The notes beneath the pieces were generated by a model that did no database searches, had not been told where the DNA came from, and saw only the letters and a list, made by a program, of their open reading frames with translations. Positions 49,001 through 57,223 of a DNA stretch of 64,000 nucleotides are shown piece by piece. The position numbers and the translations under genes were made by a program. Origin of the DNA: Turritopsis dohrnii (lineage: Eukaryota; Cnidaria; Hydrozoa; Anthoathecata; Oceaniidae); the NCBI GenBank assembly GCA_027922465.2, contig BQMF02000068.1, positions 124,001-188,000 on the forward strand, given 5' to 3'. The first letter of the stretch is position 1. Each line of letters begins with the position of its first letter.

Positions 49001-50404
49001 AAACAAATCTTCTAGCGCTTGAAACAAATAGACTTTGTTTCAAGCGCAGGAAAATTTGTTTCCGTGTCGCATGTGTTCTAGCACATGAAACAAATTTAAT
49101 GAAGTCAAACCATATGAAACAAGTGAGACAGTATTATCAGTATTTCATGATGGCGTCTGTGATCAGTATAAACGTGATTGAAGCATCTGTAGCACTTCTT
49201 CTCGACGAAGAAGAACAAGAACAAACGAAGAAACTTTCAACGCGTTCTATTTGGACAAGACCATGGTTACTGCGAAGAAAAATCGATGAAGCCTTTCACA
49301 CTTTATTCCAAGAATTAAAAAAAGGAGATTCAGAAGGGTCCAAGGGTTATCTAAGAATTTGACTGCACGTGTTGATTTTCCGCCATCTTAACGTCTTCTT
49401 GCATGTTATGAAATGTTTGTTGTTGTTTTTTTAATTCATAAATGAATTTGATTGGTTTCGATAAAAATGTTTCGAAAAATTCTACTCAAGGTGTGGGGAC
49501 ACGAGGGTTTTTTTATGATTCTCATTTGTAACATGAAAAATTTGTTTCTGAAACAAAAAAAAATATCAAATCGATTTGATATTTTTTTTTGTTTCAGAAA
49601 CAAAAATTTTGAGGAAAAAAAGTTTCAAAACAGAGAAGTTTAACGTGGGGACACATTTAAATATTTTCATGCGATTGAAACAAATCATAGTTTTGTTTCA
49701 AGCGCATAAAAATTTGTTTCCGTGTCCCCGAAGCTTCACGAAAAAAACAGAAAATACCACCTTTTACTATAAATACTGTAAAAAATTTTGCCCAAAACCA
49801 ATGAAAGAGGATTTTGGATATGTTAATCTCCAAAAAATTGTGCTTCTTTTGATACCAAATTTGTTAAGTTACGAATTTTTTCCCGGTTGAACCCTAATAT
49901 GACTATACTATGTGTTGTGATAATAAATGTTCCATACGAGCTTTGGCTGACCAGGTTAAACTCTCAAAATCGTTTCTTCAGTAACCACTACAAAGTTTTG
50001 GACCCTAGAATAGGCCGTTGTTACAGCCCTTTAAAAAGACTCCCCTATTGCACACGGAGTTTCGTCTCTGTGTAATGTAGTGGATGTTGTTGATTTTGAA
50101 GAACGCTTTGCTCTTCTATGCTCTTAAGCTTGATCATGTTTATGTTTTATCTCTTCGCCGTTTCTGTTTTCTTCGAGTTGTGTGATTTTGCTCGGAATTC
50201 TCCCTGTAACGAAAGATGATAATTAAAAGAAGCAAGTAGAAATAAGTAGAAGTAGTTCAAATATCCAGAAACACTGGGCGGGGCTTTCTTCTCGCGTATG
50301 TTCTCGATAATTTCTTTCTTTTACATTTTATTTTGCAGCACGACCGTAAGGAAGGTATGGCAGCGTTCCTTGAGAAAAGAAAACCAGTTTTCCAAGATAA
50401 GTAA
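38738..50404 (+). CDS. ECHS1: Mitochondrial short-chain enoyl-CoA hydratase (crotonase), complete
   Basis: Seven exons: 38738-38855, 40660-40863, 41382-41594, 43546-43662, 43965-44084, 45298-45365, 50339-50404. They join in frame (five phase-1 introns, the last phase 0) into about 301 residues; human ECHS1 has 290. The enzyme hydrates 2-trans-enoyl-CoA in mitochondrial beta-oxidation and valine catabolism. Exon 1 encodes an acid-free, Arg/Lys/Ser-rich leader ([18 protein letters not shown]), a good mitochondrial presequence. The crotonase core follows: [65 protein letters not shown] and [13 protein letters not shown]. The catalytic glutamates fall at about E155 and E175, with the 20-residue spacing of the known pair. 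The C-terminus is [18 protein letters not shown]. Introns carry SINEs, MITEs and a 4.4-kb transposon. Confidence 0.95.
38955..39092. repeat. hairpin-forming GTTGTGCAAC repeat in ECHS1 intron 1
   Basis: TTGTTGTGCAACCGTTTTGC and TTTTGTTGTGCAACAAG on one side are inverted at CGTTGTACAACC and TTTTGTTGCACAAC on the other. Probably a small foldback element about 140 bp long. Confidence 0.5.
39674..39960 (+). mobile_element. tRNA-derived SINE in ECHS1 intron 1
   Basis: A-box TATAGCTCACTTGGTAAGAC and B-box GTGGTTCAAATCC lie at tRNA-like spacing, but the anticodon stem does not pair properly. An AT-rich body with ATAAATAAAAAAACC (39858-39872) follows. The right limit is uncertain. Confidence 0.6.
39971..40011. 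repeat. poly-C homopolymer of about 40 bases
   Basis: Uninterrupted C run followed by GGCCTTG. The exact length is likely to be unreliable in any assembly. Confidence 0.9.
40115..40549. mobile_element. Tc1/mariner-type MITE, CCGTAATGCTTCGATTA family, copy 2
   Basis: Ends CCGTAATGCTTCGATTAAAT and TCTAATCGAAGCATTACGG are inverted and flanked by TA (40113-40114 and 40550-40551). The interior GACGCCCCCC-type units match copy 1 at 16098-16579. It sits in ECHS1 intron 1, 110 bp before exon 2. Confidence 0.85.
42050..42260 (+). mobile_element. tRNA-derived SINE-like sequence in ECHS1 intron 3
   Basis: AGTGTAGTGGTTATCACTCG resembles a Val/Glu-type A-box, and GGGGTTCATTTCCCC a B-box with its T-stem. 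The body TGAATGTACCACAACCATGT follows. The anticodon arm is poor, so this is not called a functional tRNA. Confidence 0.5.
43115..43235. repeat. cluster of short perfect hairpins (GGGGGCTTTGCCCCC type)
   Basis: Four small palindromes follow one another: GGGGGCTTTGCCCCC, AAGGCTCTGCCCT, GCCTTCGGC and AAGCCTTTGGCTT. They are joined by TGGACCCCTACC and TGGACCCAAACCCCC. Much GC-richer than its surroundings. Located in ECHS1 intron 3. Confidence 0.7.
46085..48051 (-). pseudogene. transposon-borne orphan-family protein with C-terminal CXC motif, decayed
   Basis: Reading right to left: [20 protein letters not shown], a zinc-finger-like [28 protein letters not shown], then [20 protein letters not shown] and [14 protein letters not shown], and finally [20 protein letters not shown] with [33 protein letters not shown]. 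The order matches a large family of unnamed proteins that I recall from cnidarian, mollusc and insect genomes. The last part has the cysteine spacing of tesmin/TSO1 CXC domains. Stops and frameshifts at about 47900, 47760, 47640, 47240, 46790 and 46550 show decay. Placement between long TIRs suggests it is the element's own gene, but a catalytic triad is not visible to me. Confidence 0.7.
48408..48880. mobile_element. PIF/Harbinger-type MITE with internal GGGGACAC palindromes, copy 1
   Basis: Ends AGCTTCGGGGACACGGGCAA and its near inverse TTGCTCGTGTCCCCTTAGCT are flanked by TAA (48405-48407 and 48881-48883), the Harbinger TWA duplication. GGGGACAC or its inverse also occurs internally at about 48640 and 48793. 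Between these sit paired hairpins built on TTGTTGCAGCAACAAA and a perfect ATATCAAACTGATTTGATAT palindrome. Confidence 0.8.
48985..49735. mobile_element. Harbinger-derived element with internal GGGGACAC palindromes, copy 2
   Basis: Ends AGCTTCGGGGACACGGAAAC and GTTTCCGTGTCCCCGAAGCT are perfect inverted repeats over at least 20 bases. The flanks are TTA and TCA. Internally the GGGGACAC boxes, the TTTGTTTCAGAAACAAA-type hairpins and the ATATCAAATCGATTTGATAT palindrome follow the same plan as copy 1, with GTTTC in place of GTTGC. It also keeps a transposase fragment (49099-49362). It inserted into the right TIR of the 4.4-kb transposon. Confidence 0.85.
49099..49362 (+). pseudogene. PIF/Harbinger transposase N-terminal fragment
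   Basis: About 88 codons ending at a stop. The part from [11 protein letters not shown] to [20 protein letters not shown] and LFQELKKGD...GYLRI matches the N-terminal pattern of Harbinger transposases (acidic stretch, 'RxxWVRPWLLRR', 'GAFxxLxxELR', 'FLRM'). The DDE nuclease domain and the companion Myb-like protein are absent, so the element could move only with help from a full relative. The TIRs and the TWA-type flank of the sister copy support the same superfamily. Confidence 0.7.
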
Positions 50405-50985
50405 GATAGATCTGCAAAGAAAGAAATGAAAAGAGGCATTTCTTTCGACTAGAAGATCCATTTTTGTCCTGAACCAACAAACGATAACTTGATTACTATT
50501 AATATTCATAATGGAAATGGTCCTTCATGATGATTTCTTCACAGAACTTATTTGCTTAAGATAATGAACTATTATATGAGGTGAGGGTTGCACTATGCTG
50601 ATGTCAGTAGAAATAGAACAATTGAGAAATGGTCTGGGAACGAGCAGCTGTTTATCATTAACAAAGCGCTCAGACAAAGCACAAAAATGATTGGGTCTCT
50701 CGCGGAGATTATCTCACAAGAAAACTGCTGACACACGTTTTCACTCAACCTTGATAGATAGTTCATTATCTTTAGCGTCTTACGAATATGATTATACGTT
50801 TGTTATTATTCGTCTCTGGTGTAAGCAATTTGATTGCACTGAACAGTACTTAAATAATATATTGTGTTAGTTCTTCTGACTTTTCGTCTCAAGTTTTTCG
50901 AAGCCGCTTGGAAGTCTCTACATGAGACACTGTAATGAAGGTTTTATCAACTTCATACTTGGAAAGATGCCTATAAACCCTTAAC
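50405..50985. other. 3' flank of ECHS1, no gene seen
   Basis: Probable 3' UTR and intergenic sequence. AATAATATATTG near 50855 is the nearest loose polyadenylation-like signal I notice. No other feature. Confidence 0.35.
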
Positions 50986-50987
50986 TG

Positions 50988-51395
50988 AATACCGTCCGAC
51001 AATAAACGTCCCTAGTTATTTGGGCGCCAATTGTAACAAAACACCACCGTACCAAAAACCTGTATGTTTATATGAGAAGATAACTACCCATAAGTGTAAG
51101 CTGGCTTTAGAAGGTTTAACACACCCGCCGCCCTCCCGCCCTTTTAAACGTGTTGTTTACAAGTCTGGGTATTTAAGTTAATATCTCAGCGGGAAACACG
51201 ATAGATCATAAAACTATATAGATTCGTTCCACATATGAATCACTTATAAGACACGAAAGAATTCAACAAAAAAACAAAAAAAAACGCTCACATCGACAGT
51301 TATTTTGTCTGTTAATTATATTGGCAAAGTAAGCATTCCGAGAAAATTGACACTTCACGTATTTGTGATGCTTTTGATGTGCGACAGTATATTAA
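50988..51395. repeat. segmental duplication, copy downstream of ECHS1
   Basis: TACTGAATACCGYCC, TAGTTATTTGGGCGCCAATT, CCTGTATGTTTATATGAGAA and ACACTTCACGTATTTGTGAT also occur, in the same order and orientation, at about 56011-56585. The sequences have diverged by point changes and small insertions. Confidence 0.85.
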
Positions 51396-51495
51396 AAGGA
51401 AAGTTAAAAAGTCCTAAATTAGGCGATCGTTCCCATAAGAAACTCTCTAATAAGCGCCCGGGCGCTTCGAAATTTTGTACCGGTGTCGCGGTAAA

Positions 51496-51864
51496 TTAAG
51501 AATCATAAGTGGTGTTCTTTCCTCTATGGGCAGATAGAGATCTGGTATGCTCGGAATCCCCAATCCTGTGAACATTACGTACAATCTCAAGTTGACGCGA
51601 ACGATCTTTAATGACGAGTTTGTTCTCGTTAAATAGATGAGAATCTTTCATCGAAAATTTCTTTTCAGCCCGTCTACTAAAGTTAGACTTTGATCCAAAG
51701 TTGTTTTTAGCTATGCTGTCAGGATACTCCTTATTTCTGATAAAATTCTCAATTTCTTGGAAACTGCAATGATTTCTTTTCACCTGTTTCACCTCCATCT
51801 TTTCTCCTTCTTTGATTTTTGCATGTATTATAAATTCACAGCTCACAACTTCATCTTAGTAACA
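51496..51864 (-). pseudogene. Ginger-like integrase N-terminal zinc-binding fragment
   Basis: On the minus strand: NFIRNKEYPDSIAKNN, SNFSRRAEKKFSMKDSHLF, LVIKDRSRQLEIVRNVHRIG and LSAHRGKNTTYDS, then a stop. The pattern 'YPxxI..K..KxNFRRxxKKF..xDxxL', followed by 'R..I...H...GD...xHxG..xTY', is the N-terminal part of Ginger/KRBA2-type integrases. The two His belong to an HHCC zinc-binding motif whose Cys pair is lost because the frame ends. There is no DDE core. It is either a truncated transposon copy or a first exon whose partner was lost. The long Ginger-like frame at the right edge is a different, C-terminal piece. Confidence 0.65.
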
Positions 51865-51899
51865 AAACATTCGAATGTCAACAACATTACGTTCGAAAG

Positions 51900-52545
51900 T
51901 CACAAAGATGGCGGAGTGAGTTGTGAGGACCAGGTGTTTTTGCAATGGAATGACTTTTTCAATTAGTGAAGTCATTTTTTACCGGGGAATTTAGGACTTT
52001 TTTGCCTTTAGAAATGATTTTAATTTCGGGTCTTAATTTCCCGCTTTGATCTAAATTTCCCGGGAAATTACGACTCTTGAAGTCATAATATCCCGGGAAA
52101 TCAGAACTTTGGAGTCCTAATTTCCCAGACTCTTAATCTACCGCTACACCGGTTGTGTGCGTGGTCATTCGGGTTGTTTATCAATGGTAACAATTTCGTG
52201 ACTACTTGTTATGAATATCCTTTGCTTTTATGATTTTGTTTCAACTTGTGATATCCTTCAGAAAAAATATGTTCAGAGAAAAATCGGGAGATTTTCAAAA
52301 CTCACCAAATAGGATAGAACGCCACTAAAAAGTCTTTAAACTCTTTGGTTGTGGGTACTTTTGCCACTTATTTTTCCCCTGCAACACATCAAAATTATTG
52401 TTATTTTGTGCAAGTTAATGCAACTGGTTATCGACTAAATTCATCTACAATACCAATGATTACAAAATGCCAGCCTCATGGTTAGTATCCAGGTGCCACA
52501 GGTGGTTTAGGCTTTGAAAATTGTAGATTCGAGTGTGTCACCTTT
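51900..52545. other. intergenic with AATTTCCCGGGAAATT repeats
   Basis: Between 51985 and 52140 the phrase TAATTTCCCGGGAAATTA and variants occur about six times in both orientations, with GACTC/GAGTC nearby. This looks like a small hairpin repeat. No gene seen. Confidence 0.45.
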
Positions 52546-52547
52546 AT

Positions 52548-52793
52548 TTACTTCTTGACTAACTTCCTGATGTATGGACACGTTGTAAACTTTCCCGAAA
52601 CACATTCCTTTGGATTTTTATACCGTGGTTTTTTAGTAGTTCCCCGCAACAAAAATTCTCCAGAATTTTGAAATTGATAGATCATTTCAAGTAATGCCTT
52701 ATCGAGATCCTCATAACGAAAACATTGAAACTTAGGTACTTGTGGCGGATATGGCGTTCCATAGGACATGTTCTTGGAAATAAACTCTCGCAC
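52548..52793 (-). pseudogene. possible CENP-B/pogo-type DNA-binding fragment
   Basis: The minus-strand frame includes YEDLDKALLEMIYQFQNSGE, which resembles the second helix-turn-helix of CENP-B/Tigger/jerky-type transposases ('LDKALLEWFxQxRNSGxPxSG'). The surrounding residues are not informative and there is no catalytic domain. Weak call. Confidence 0.3.
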
Positions 52794-52799
52794 TCTTTC

Positions 52800-53700
52800 T
52801 GTAGTGAAATGGGACTAACAGTTACATTAATGATTTAAAAAGAATAAAAGAATTTCTGATGCTGCTTTAGGGTTAGTAATATTTCTTACTGACTACTGTT
52901 GAGAGTTTTTTCTTTCATAAAAAAAACATTAACCGTATGTCACTTTGAAGATCTATTTTTTCCAATCGATATACTTTTCTCCGATATACAGACCAACTTC
53001 ATACCAGTCTAAAATTGGTAGAGATATAGAATTACGTAACCATCTTACTAACTTCACATTAAATTTCCTATTATCGTTCCACATATTTAATGACAATAGG
53101 TAACAATATATTTAATGACAATAGGTAACAATAGCGCTTAAACACATAGTTAATCGGCTTAAACGTCAGCGATTAGGATCAGATAGAAATGTAAACAAGA
53201 CGACTTTGCAAAAAAGAAATGACCTTGTGCTTAAAAGACGACATAATAGTGCAGATGTGTTTTCACAAAATACTTAACACGCAGGCTATTTGTTAATATG
53301 AAAACAACATTGCCACTTCTGTACAGTTTTCAAGCTTCATTCACCGACAAATCGTACTGACATGTTTCCAGTTTTGCCAATACGGATTACTTAATCGACT
53401 GAGATGGTTGAACTTCATTGAAGAAATGGGCCATAATACGATTGAATGCGTCATAACAAGATCAATAGAAAACAGAGTTATTTTCTATAAGAACAGAATG
53501 GAATCAAACATGTGAATTCACATGTAGTGAACGAAAAACGAATTTGGTAAACAGTTTGTCGTGACCTATTCCATAAAATGGAAGGATATGGTAAATATTA
53601 GTTGGGGATCATAAATTTTAAGCATTTTTGTGATTCTTGAAACTAATTAATGACTGATAAAAGTATTTAGTTCAAAATACATCTTCTCTATCAGCAGAGA
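52800..53700. other. intergenic, no gene seen
   Basis: AT-rich. A 22-base direct repeat (CAATAGGTAACAATA at about 53093 and 53117) is the only local structure noted. Confidence 0.4.
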
Positions 53701-53707
53701 TACATCC

Positions 53708-54095
53708 CAGCGGGCACAAGACGTCTTTGAGACGTCTCGTTTTAATCGTAAAATGGTCGTTTACTTTTCAGATCATTTTGCGACGTCGTAGGGACGTCTG
53801 AAAACGGGACGTCGCAATTGGGATCATTTTACGATCAAATTGCGACCTGACAAAAATTTTCAAATTTCATTCTGCAGTCATTAAACGGTATAAATCGAGT
53901 AACACTAACATGCTTATATAGAATTTACATTCATATGGAATTCTGTTTATTGGTCGTGTGAGGGATGATTTTACGACGTTTTTGGGACGTATCTATGCAG
54001 ATTCAATAACGATCTTCGAAACAATTATAAACTTTCAAAAGCAAGCAGTCTGTATTCGCGACCATTTTGCGACGTCTTAGGGACGTTTTGAATAG
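53708..54095. repeat. GACGT-rich dispersed repeat (AGCGGGCACAAGACGTC)
   Basis: Starts CAGCGGGCACAAGACGTCTT. The phrase TTTTGCGACGTCKTAGGGAC occurs at 53777 and 54066, with ATGATTTTACGACGT between and several GGGACGTY boxes. The two halves look like repeats of one unit of about 290 bp. No coding capacity. Confidence 0.6.
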
Positions 54096-54097
54096 GG

Positions 54098-54245
54098 TTG
54101 TTGTGCGCAGTTATGTAATTTTTGCGCAGATATGTAATTATTTTGCGCAGTTATGTAATTTCTACGCAGTTATGTAATTATTTTGCGCAGATATGTAATT
54201 TTTGAGCTGCGCAGTTATGTAATCGAGTGCTGCGCAGATATGTAA
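54098..54245. repeat. minisatellite, GCGCAGWTATGTAATTTTT
   Basis: About seven consecutive units of 18-22 bases with core GCGCAGTTATGTAATT or GCGCAGATATGTAATT. Confidence 0.9.
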
Positions 54246-54714
54246 AATGCGGACTTTTTAATACAAGTATTTTTTTTAGATTTTTTTCACTCAACTACCA
54301 CTGCTTTTGCGATATATGTTCAAAGCACTCACAAATGAAAAGAAAACCGTGTAGTTACTCTACTTTCCTTATAGTTCTAATCCTAAATGGTTATGGTAGG
54401 TTCTTTTATAAGTATACTGAAAATTTGTGTAGAGACAGCAAACACTACTACTAGTTGCCCAAACATTTAACACTTCAGCATCTAAAAGCTCCTAAAACAT
54501 GTAGTTAATCTAGCAATTTGAACACTTCATGGTGTAAACTTTGTAAAATTTGTTTGGGTTAGTGAGGGTTAGGTTCAGGCTATGCCTCGTTCTTTCAGAC
54601 TATTTTAAGAGGCTTTAACCGAGCAGTTTGATGCTTTAAATTTTTCGATGAATACACTCTAGAGGGATAAATTTTACATATCTTAGTTACTTCCAAATTT
54701 CTATTTGCTTACTC

Positions 54715-54795
54715 AAAATGTCACTGTGACAAAGAGCATTTTCATTGAAATAATGTCCATAATTCTATAGAAATGTACTCCTCCGTAATGAAGGT
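54715..54795. repeat. dispersed hairpin repeat, CACTGYGATG family
   Basis: TCACTGTGACAAAGAGCATT, then TTCATTGAAATAATG and CTATAGAAATGTACTCCTCC. Compare 1779 and 15965. Confidence 0.45.
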
Positions 54796-55310
54796 CAACC
54801 GAGCTAAACCAATCCAGCTATCAAATGCTGAGTAGATTGATTCACAGGTTTCCTTTATTTAATAGCATCTACAGTACCGTCGCTGTTATTTCAGGAAAAT
54901 GGTGTTGGTGTGCAAAATATTTTTCATTCGACTTACGTTGTGATTACAAAAACTTTCTGAGCGGATTTCTCAAGGCTGATTTCTATAAATCCTGTTTTCA
55001 TCCAAGTCAGAAAATATTTAATATTGCATGTAAATATTCAAATTACCTGATAATGACGAATTCTCACAGTCGATAGTCACATCGCATCGATAACTTTAAA
55101 GAAGGGTGCAGTGAATGGTTTTTGTTAGACCGAAAAATGGTCTTTACTTCGCCAGGCACGATGGAGGCGTACGATGCTGCTATAAGAGTTTCTTAAGAAA
55201 GTCCCACATTCTTTTTATCTATTCCTTACCAGCACTAGGCAAAGGAAAACATCACGCCATAAGTTCTGGATATCTTACACGCATAGCTGCTATTAAAACC
55301 TCACAACCTA

Positions 55311-55435
55311 ATTATTAAGGGCTCCTTATTATAGCTTAAAAAGTTGTTTACATTTTATGTAAATCAATTTCAGGTATTTTTGCCAGTAGCTGGTGACATA
55401 CGGAGATAACTAAAAGCGATCGGAGAGTGACACAT
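55311..55435 (+). pseudogene. degenerate copy of ECHS1 exon 4 and its 3' splice site
   Basis: ATTATAGCTTAAAAAGTTGT and TTTACAT..ATGTAAATCAATTTCAGGTA match the intron end and start of ECHS1 exon 4 (43497-43550). The following GCCAGTAGCTGGTGACATAC and GGAGATAACTAAAAGCGATCG correspond, with many changes, to the exon coding [17 protein letters not shown]. The frame is destroyed. Together with the duplication at 56011-56585 this indicates a rearranged partial duplicate of the ECHS1 locus. Confidence 0.7.
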
Positions 55436-56010
55436 CGATGAATCAATATCCTAACATTGGCAATATTACTTTTGAATAAGATGATACATAGTATTTGGTA
55501 TTTTAATGTCAATTACAGCAGAGGCTGTCATAGCTATTGTTTCAGATGATTTAGTAATTTTTATCAAGCTACCACTTCGTGTATCAATTCTTCAGAAGTA
55601 TCCAGGGTACTGTTAGGGTGCTAGATCTCATAGGAAGTTGCTACGTTCTTTAAAATAGTTATACACGAAGTCTTTGCCTTTTATCATGATTGTATTTGAC
55701 AAGCTCGACGTCTGTCTGTCCTTACTTTCTTGCCTATGAACGACGGTCAGCATTTCAAGTGCCTCTTTCTTCTGTGTTGGACTATCTTTCAATCCAAAAC
55801 AGATAAAAACGTGTAAGAAAAATAAAATACGAAACTTGAGTGCTTACAGTTTATCAAACTATTTATCCTGATTGATCCGCGCTTTTTTTCATGATGTCTA
55901 TATCATCATTTTTTTACCGACTTTCAATAGCATCAATACTTTAGTTTTGCTTTCAATATTGAGCCAAAAGGAATGCAAAATATTCTGATTCAAGATGAAT
56001 CTCAACCAAC
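55436..56010. other. stretch between duplicated ECHS1-locus pieces
   Basis: By position this should hold decayed equivalents of ECHS1 exons 5-7 if the duplication was collinear. I cannot recognise them. AT-rich, no gene. Confidence 0.3.
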
Positions 56011-56585
56011 TACTGAATACCGCCCAATAGTAAACGCACTTAGTTATTTGGGCGCCAATTGTAACAAAAAACCGTACCAAAAGCCTGTATGTTTATATGA
56101 GAAGATAACTACCCATAAAGTGCAAGCTGGCTTTGGAAGGTTTAAAGCACTTGTAACTTTTGTATTGTTTGATTTTTATAACATTCATAGTGATTTTCGT
56201 TTCAGAAATTCCGTTTTATGTGAATGGTAGTTGATTCAATCATCGTCTAATGCAGTGTGCTTAAACCTGTCAAGAAATTATACGAAGTTGTTTACAAGTC
56301 AGCGTTTTTACGGCAATATCGCAGCAGGACACAGCGTTTTTACGGCAATATCGCAGCAGGACACAGCGTTTCATCGTAAAAGAATAAAACGTCAAAGATT
56401 ATTCGTTCCATATGCATGAATCACTTAAAATACAAAAGAATTCAACAAAAAGTCACTGACATCGACTTACAATTGTACCGAAACTGAAATTCCATAACAG
56501 TTATTGTGCACAATACATGATGTCTGTTACTCAAATGAGCAAATTAGGCATTCCGCGCAATTGACACTTCACGTTTTTGTGATGG
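56011..56585. repeat. segmental duplication, second copy (see 50988-51395)
   Basis: Same order of blocks as 50988-51395, but longer in the middle. It contains an internal exact direct repeat of about 34 bp (CGTTTTTACGGCAATATCGC, AGCAGGACACAG) at about 56303 and 56335. Confidence 0.85.
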
Positions 56586-56604
56586 TTGGAAGATGTTGGA
56601 AATA

Positions 56605-56675
56605 GGAAGAAGTTGGAAAACCATGGTGAAAATGGATGGAAAATACTGTTACATCCATTTTCACCATGTGTAATT
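56605..56675. repeat. short inverted repeat around GGATGGAAAATAC
   Basis: CATGGTGAAAATGGATG and CATCCATTTTCACCATG face each other across a 16-base spacer, a 17-base perfect hairpin stem. Confidence 0.75.
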
Positions 56676-56854
56676 TCACTAGAGACGTTCATTATATAAA
56701 ATCAAAAAGACGTTTTAAACTTCATTCACAAGATAAACAATTTTGATCTCTAGCTGTGTATCACAGCTGTAATTCATTTCTCAGGGCAAGAGGAAGTCTA
56801 GTTTCAACTTACACGGTATGGACAAAATCATATTGGTAAACATATGTCACGTTA

Positions 56855-56940
56855 GACCTCGAACCCAGGGTTTCTTGCCTCTTCGATATTTAGCCGCCAT
56901 CCGTATATCGAAAAGGCAAGAAACCCTGGGTTCGAGGTTG
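56855..56940. mobile_element. foldback element, copy 2 (see 10816)
   Basis: Arms ACCTCGAACCCAGGGTTTCT and AGAAACCCTGGGTTCGAGGT with a small centre GCCGCCAT. The flanks TGTCACGTTA and TGTGACGTTT may be a decayed 10-bp duplication. Centre and arms match the copy at 10816-10909, including TTCGATAT and CGTATATCGAAAAGGC. Confidence 0.8.
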
Positions 56941-57223
56941 ATGTGACGTTTACAAATTCTAAACACGTACTAGAAACCGCCAGCCTGCGCATAGCTGAAT
57001 TTCTGCGTATTTCAAATTCTTTGAACTACTTAAAAAGACTGCACACAAACAAAATGATTTGTATTGTCAACATAAAAAACCGAGGAATGGGTCACAATAG
57101 AAGGAACAGGGTGTTTTGTTCTTATTGATGACTTTGAGGATTAAGCTCTTATAAATAGTAGATTATTTCAGTGAGGACAGACACAATATCTAACAAGTCT
57201 TAACAGAGCCTTAGATTTGAAAA

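Larger units (their letters stand above)
45514..49910. mobile_element. 4.4-kb TIR transposon carrying a CXC-domain gene relic
   Basis: The left arm, 45514 to about 45850, begins TAGTATAGTCATCTAAGG and continues CAACCGGGAAAAAATTCGTA. The right arm is its inverse, ending GACTATACTA at 49910, and is split by a later insertion into 48927-48984 and 49738-49910. TGT stands on both outer sides (45511-45513 and 49911-49913), perhaps a 3-bp duplication. It lies wholly within the last ECHS1 intron. Its gene is on the minus strand (46085-48051). Two Harbinger-type elements sit in or next to its right arm. Confidence 0.85.
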
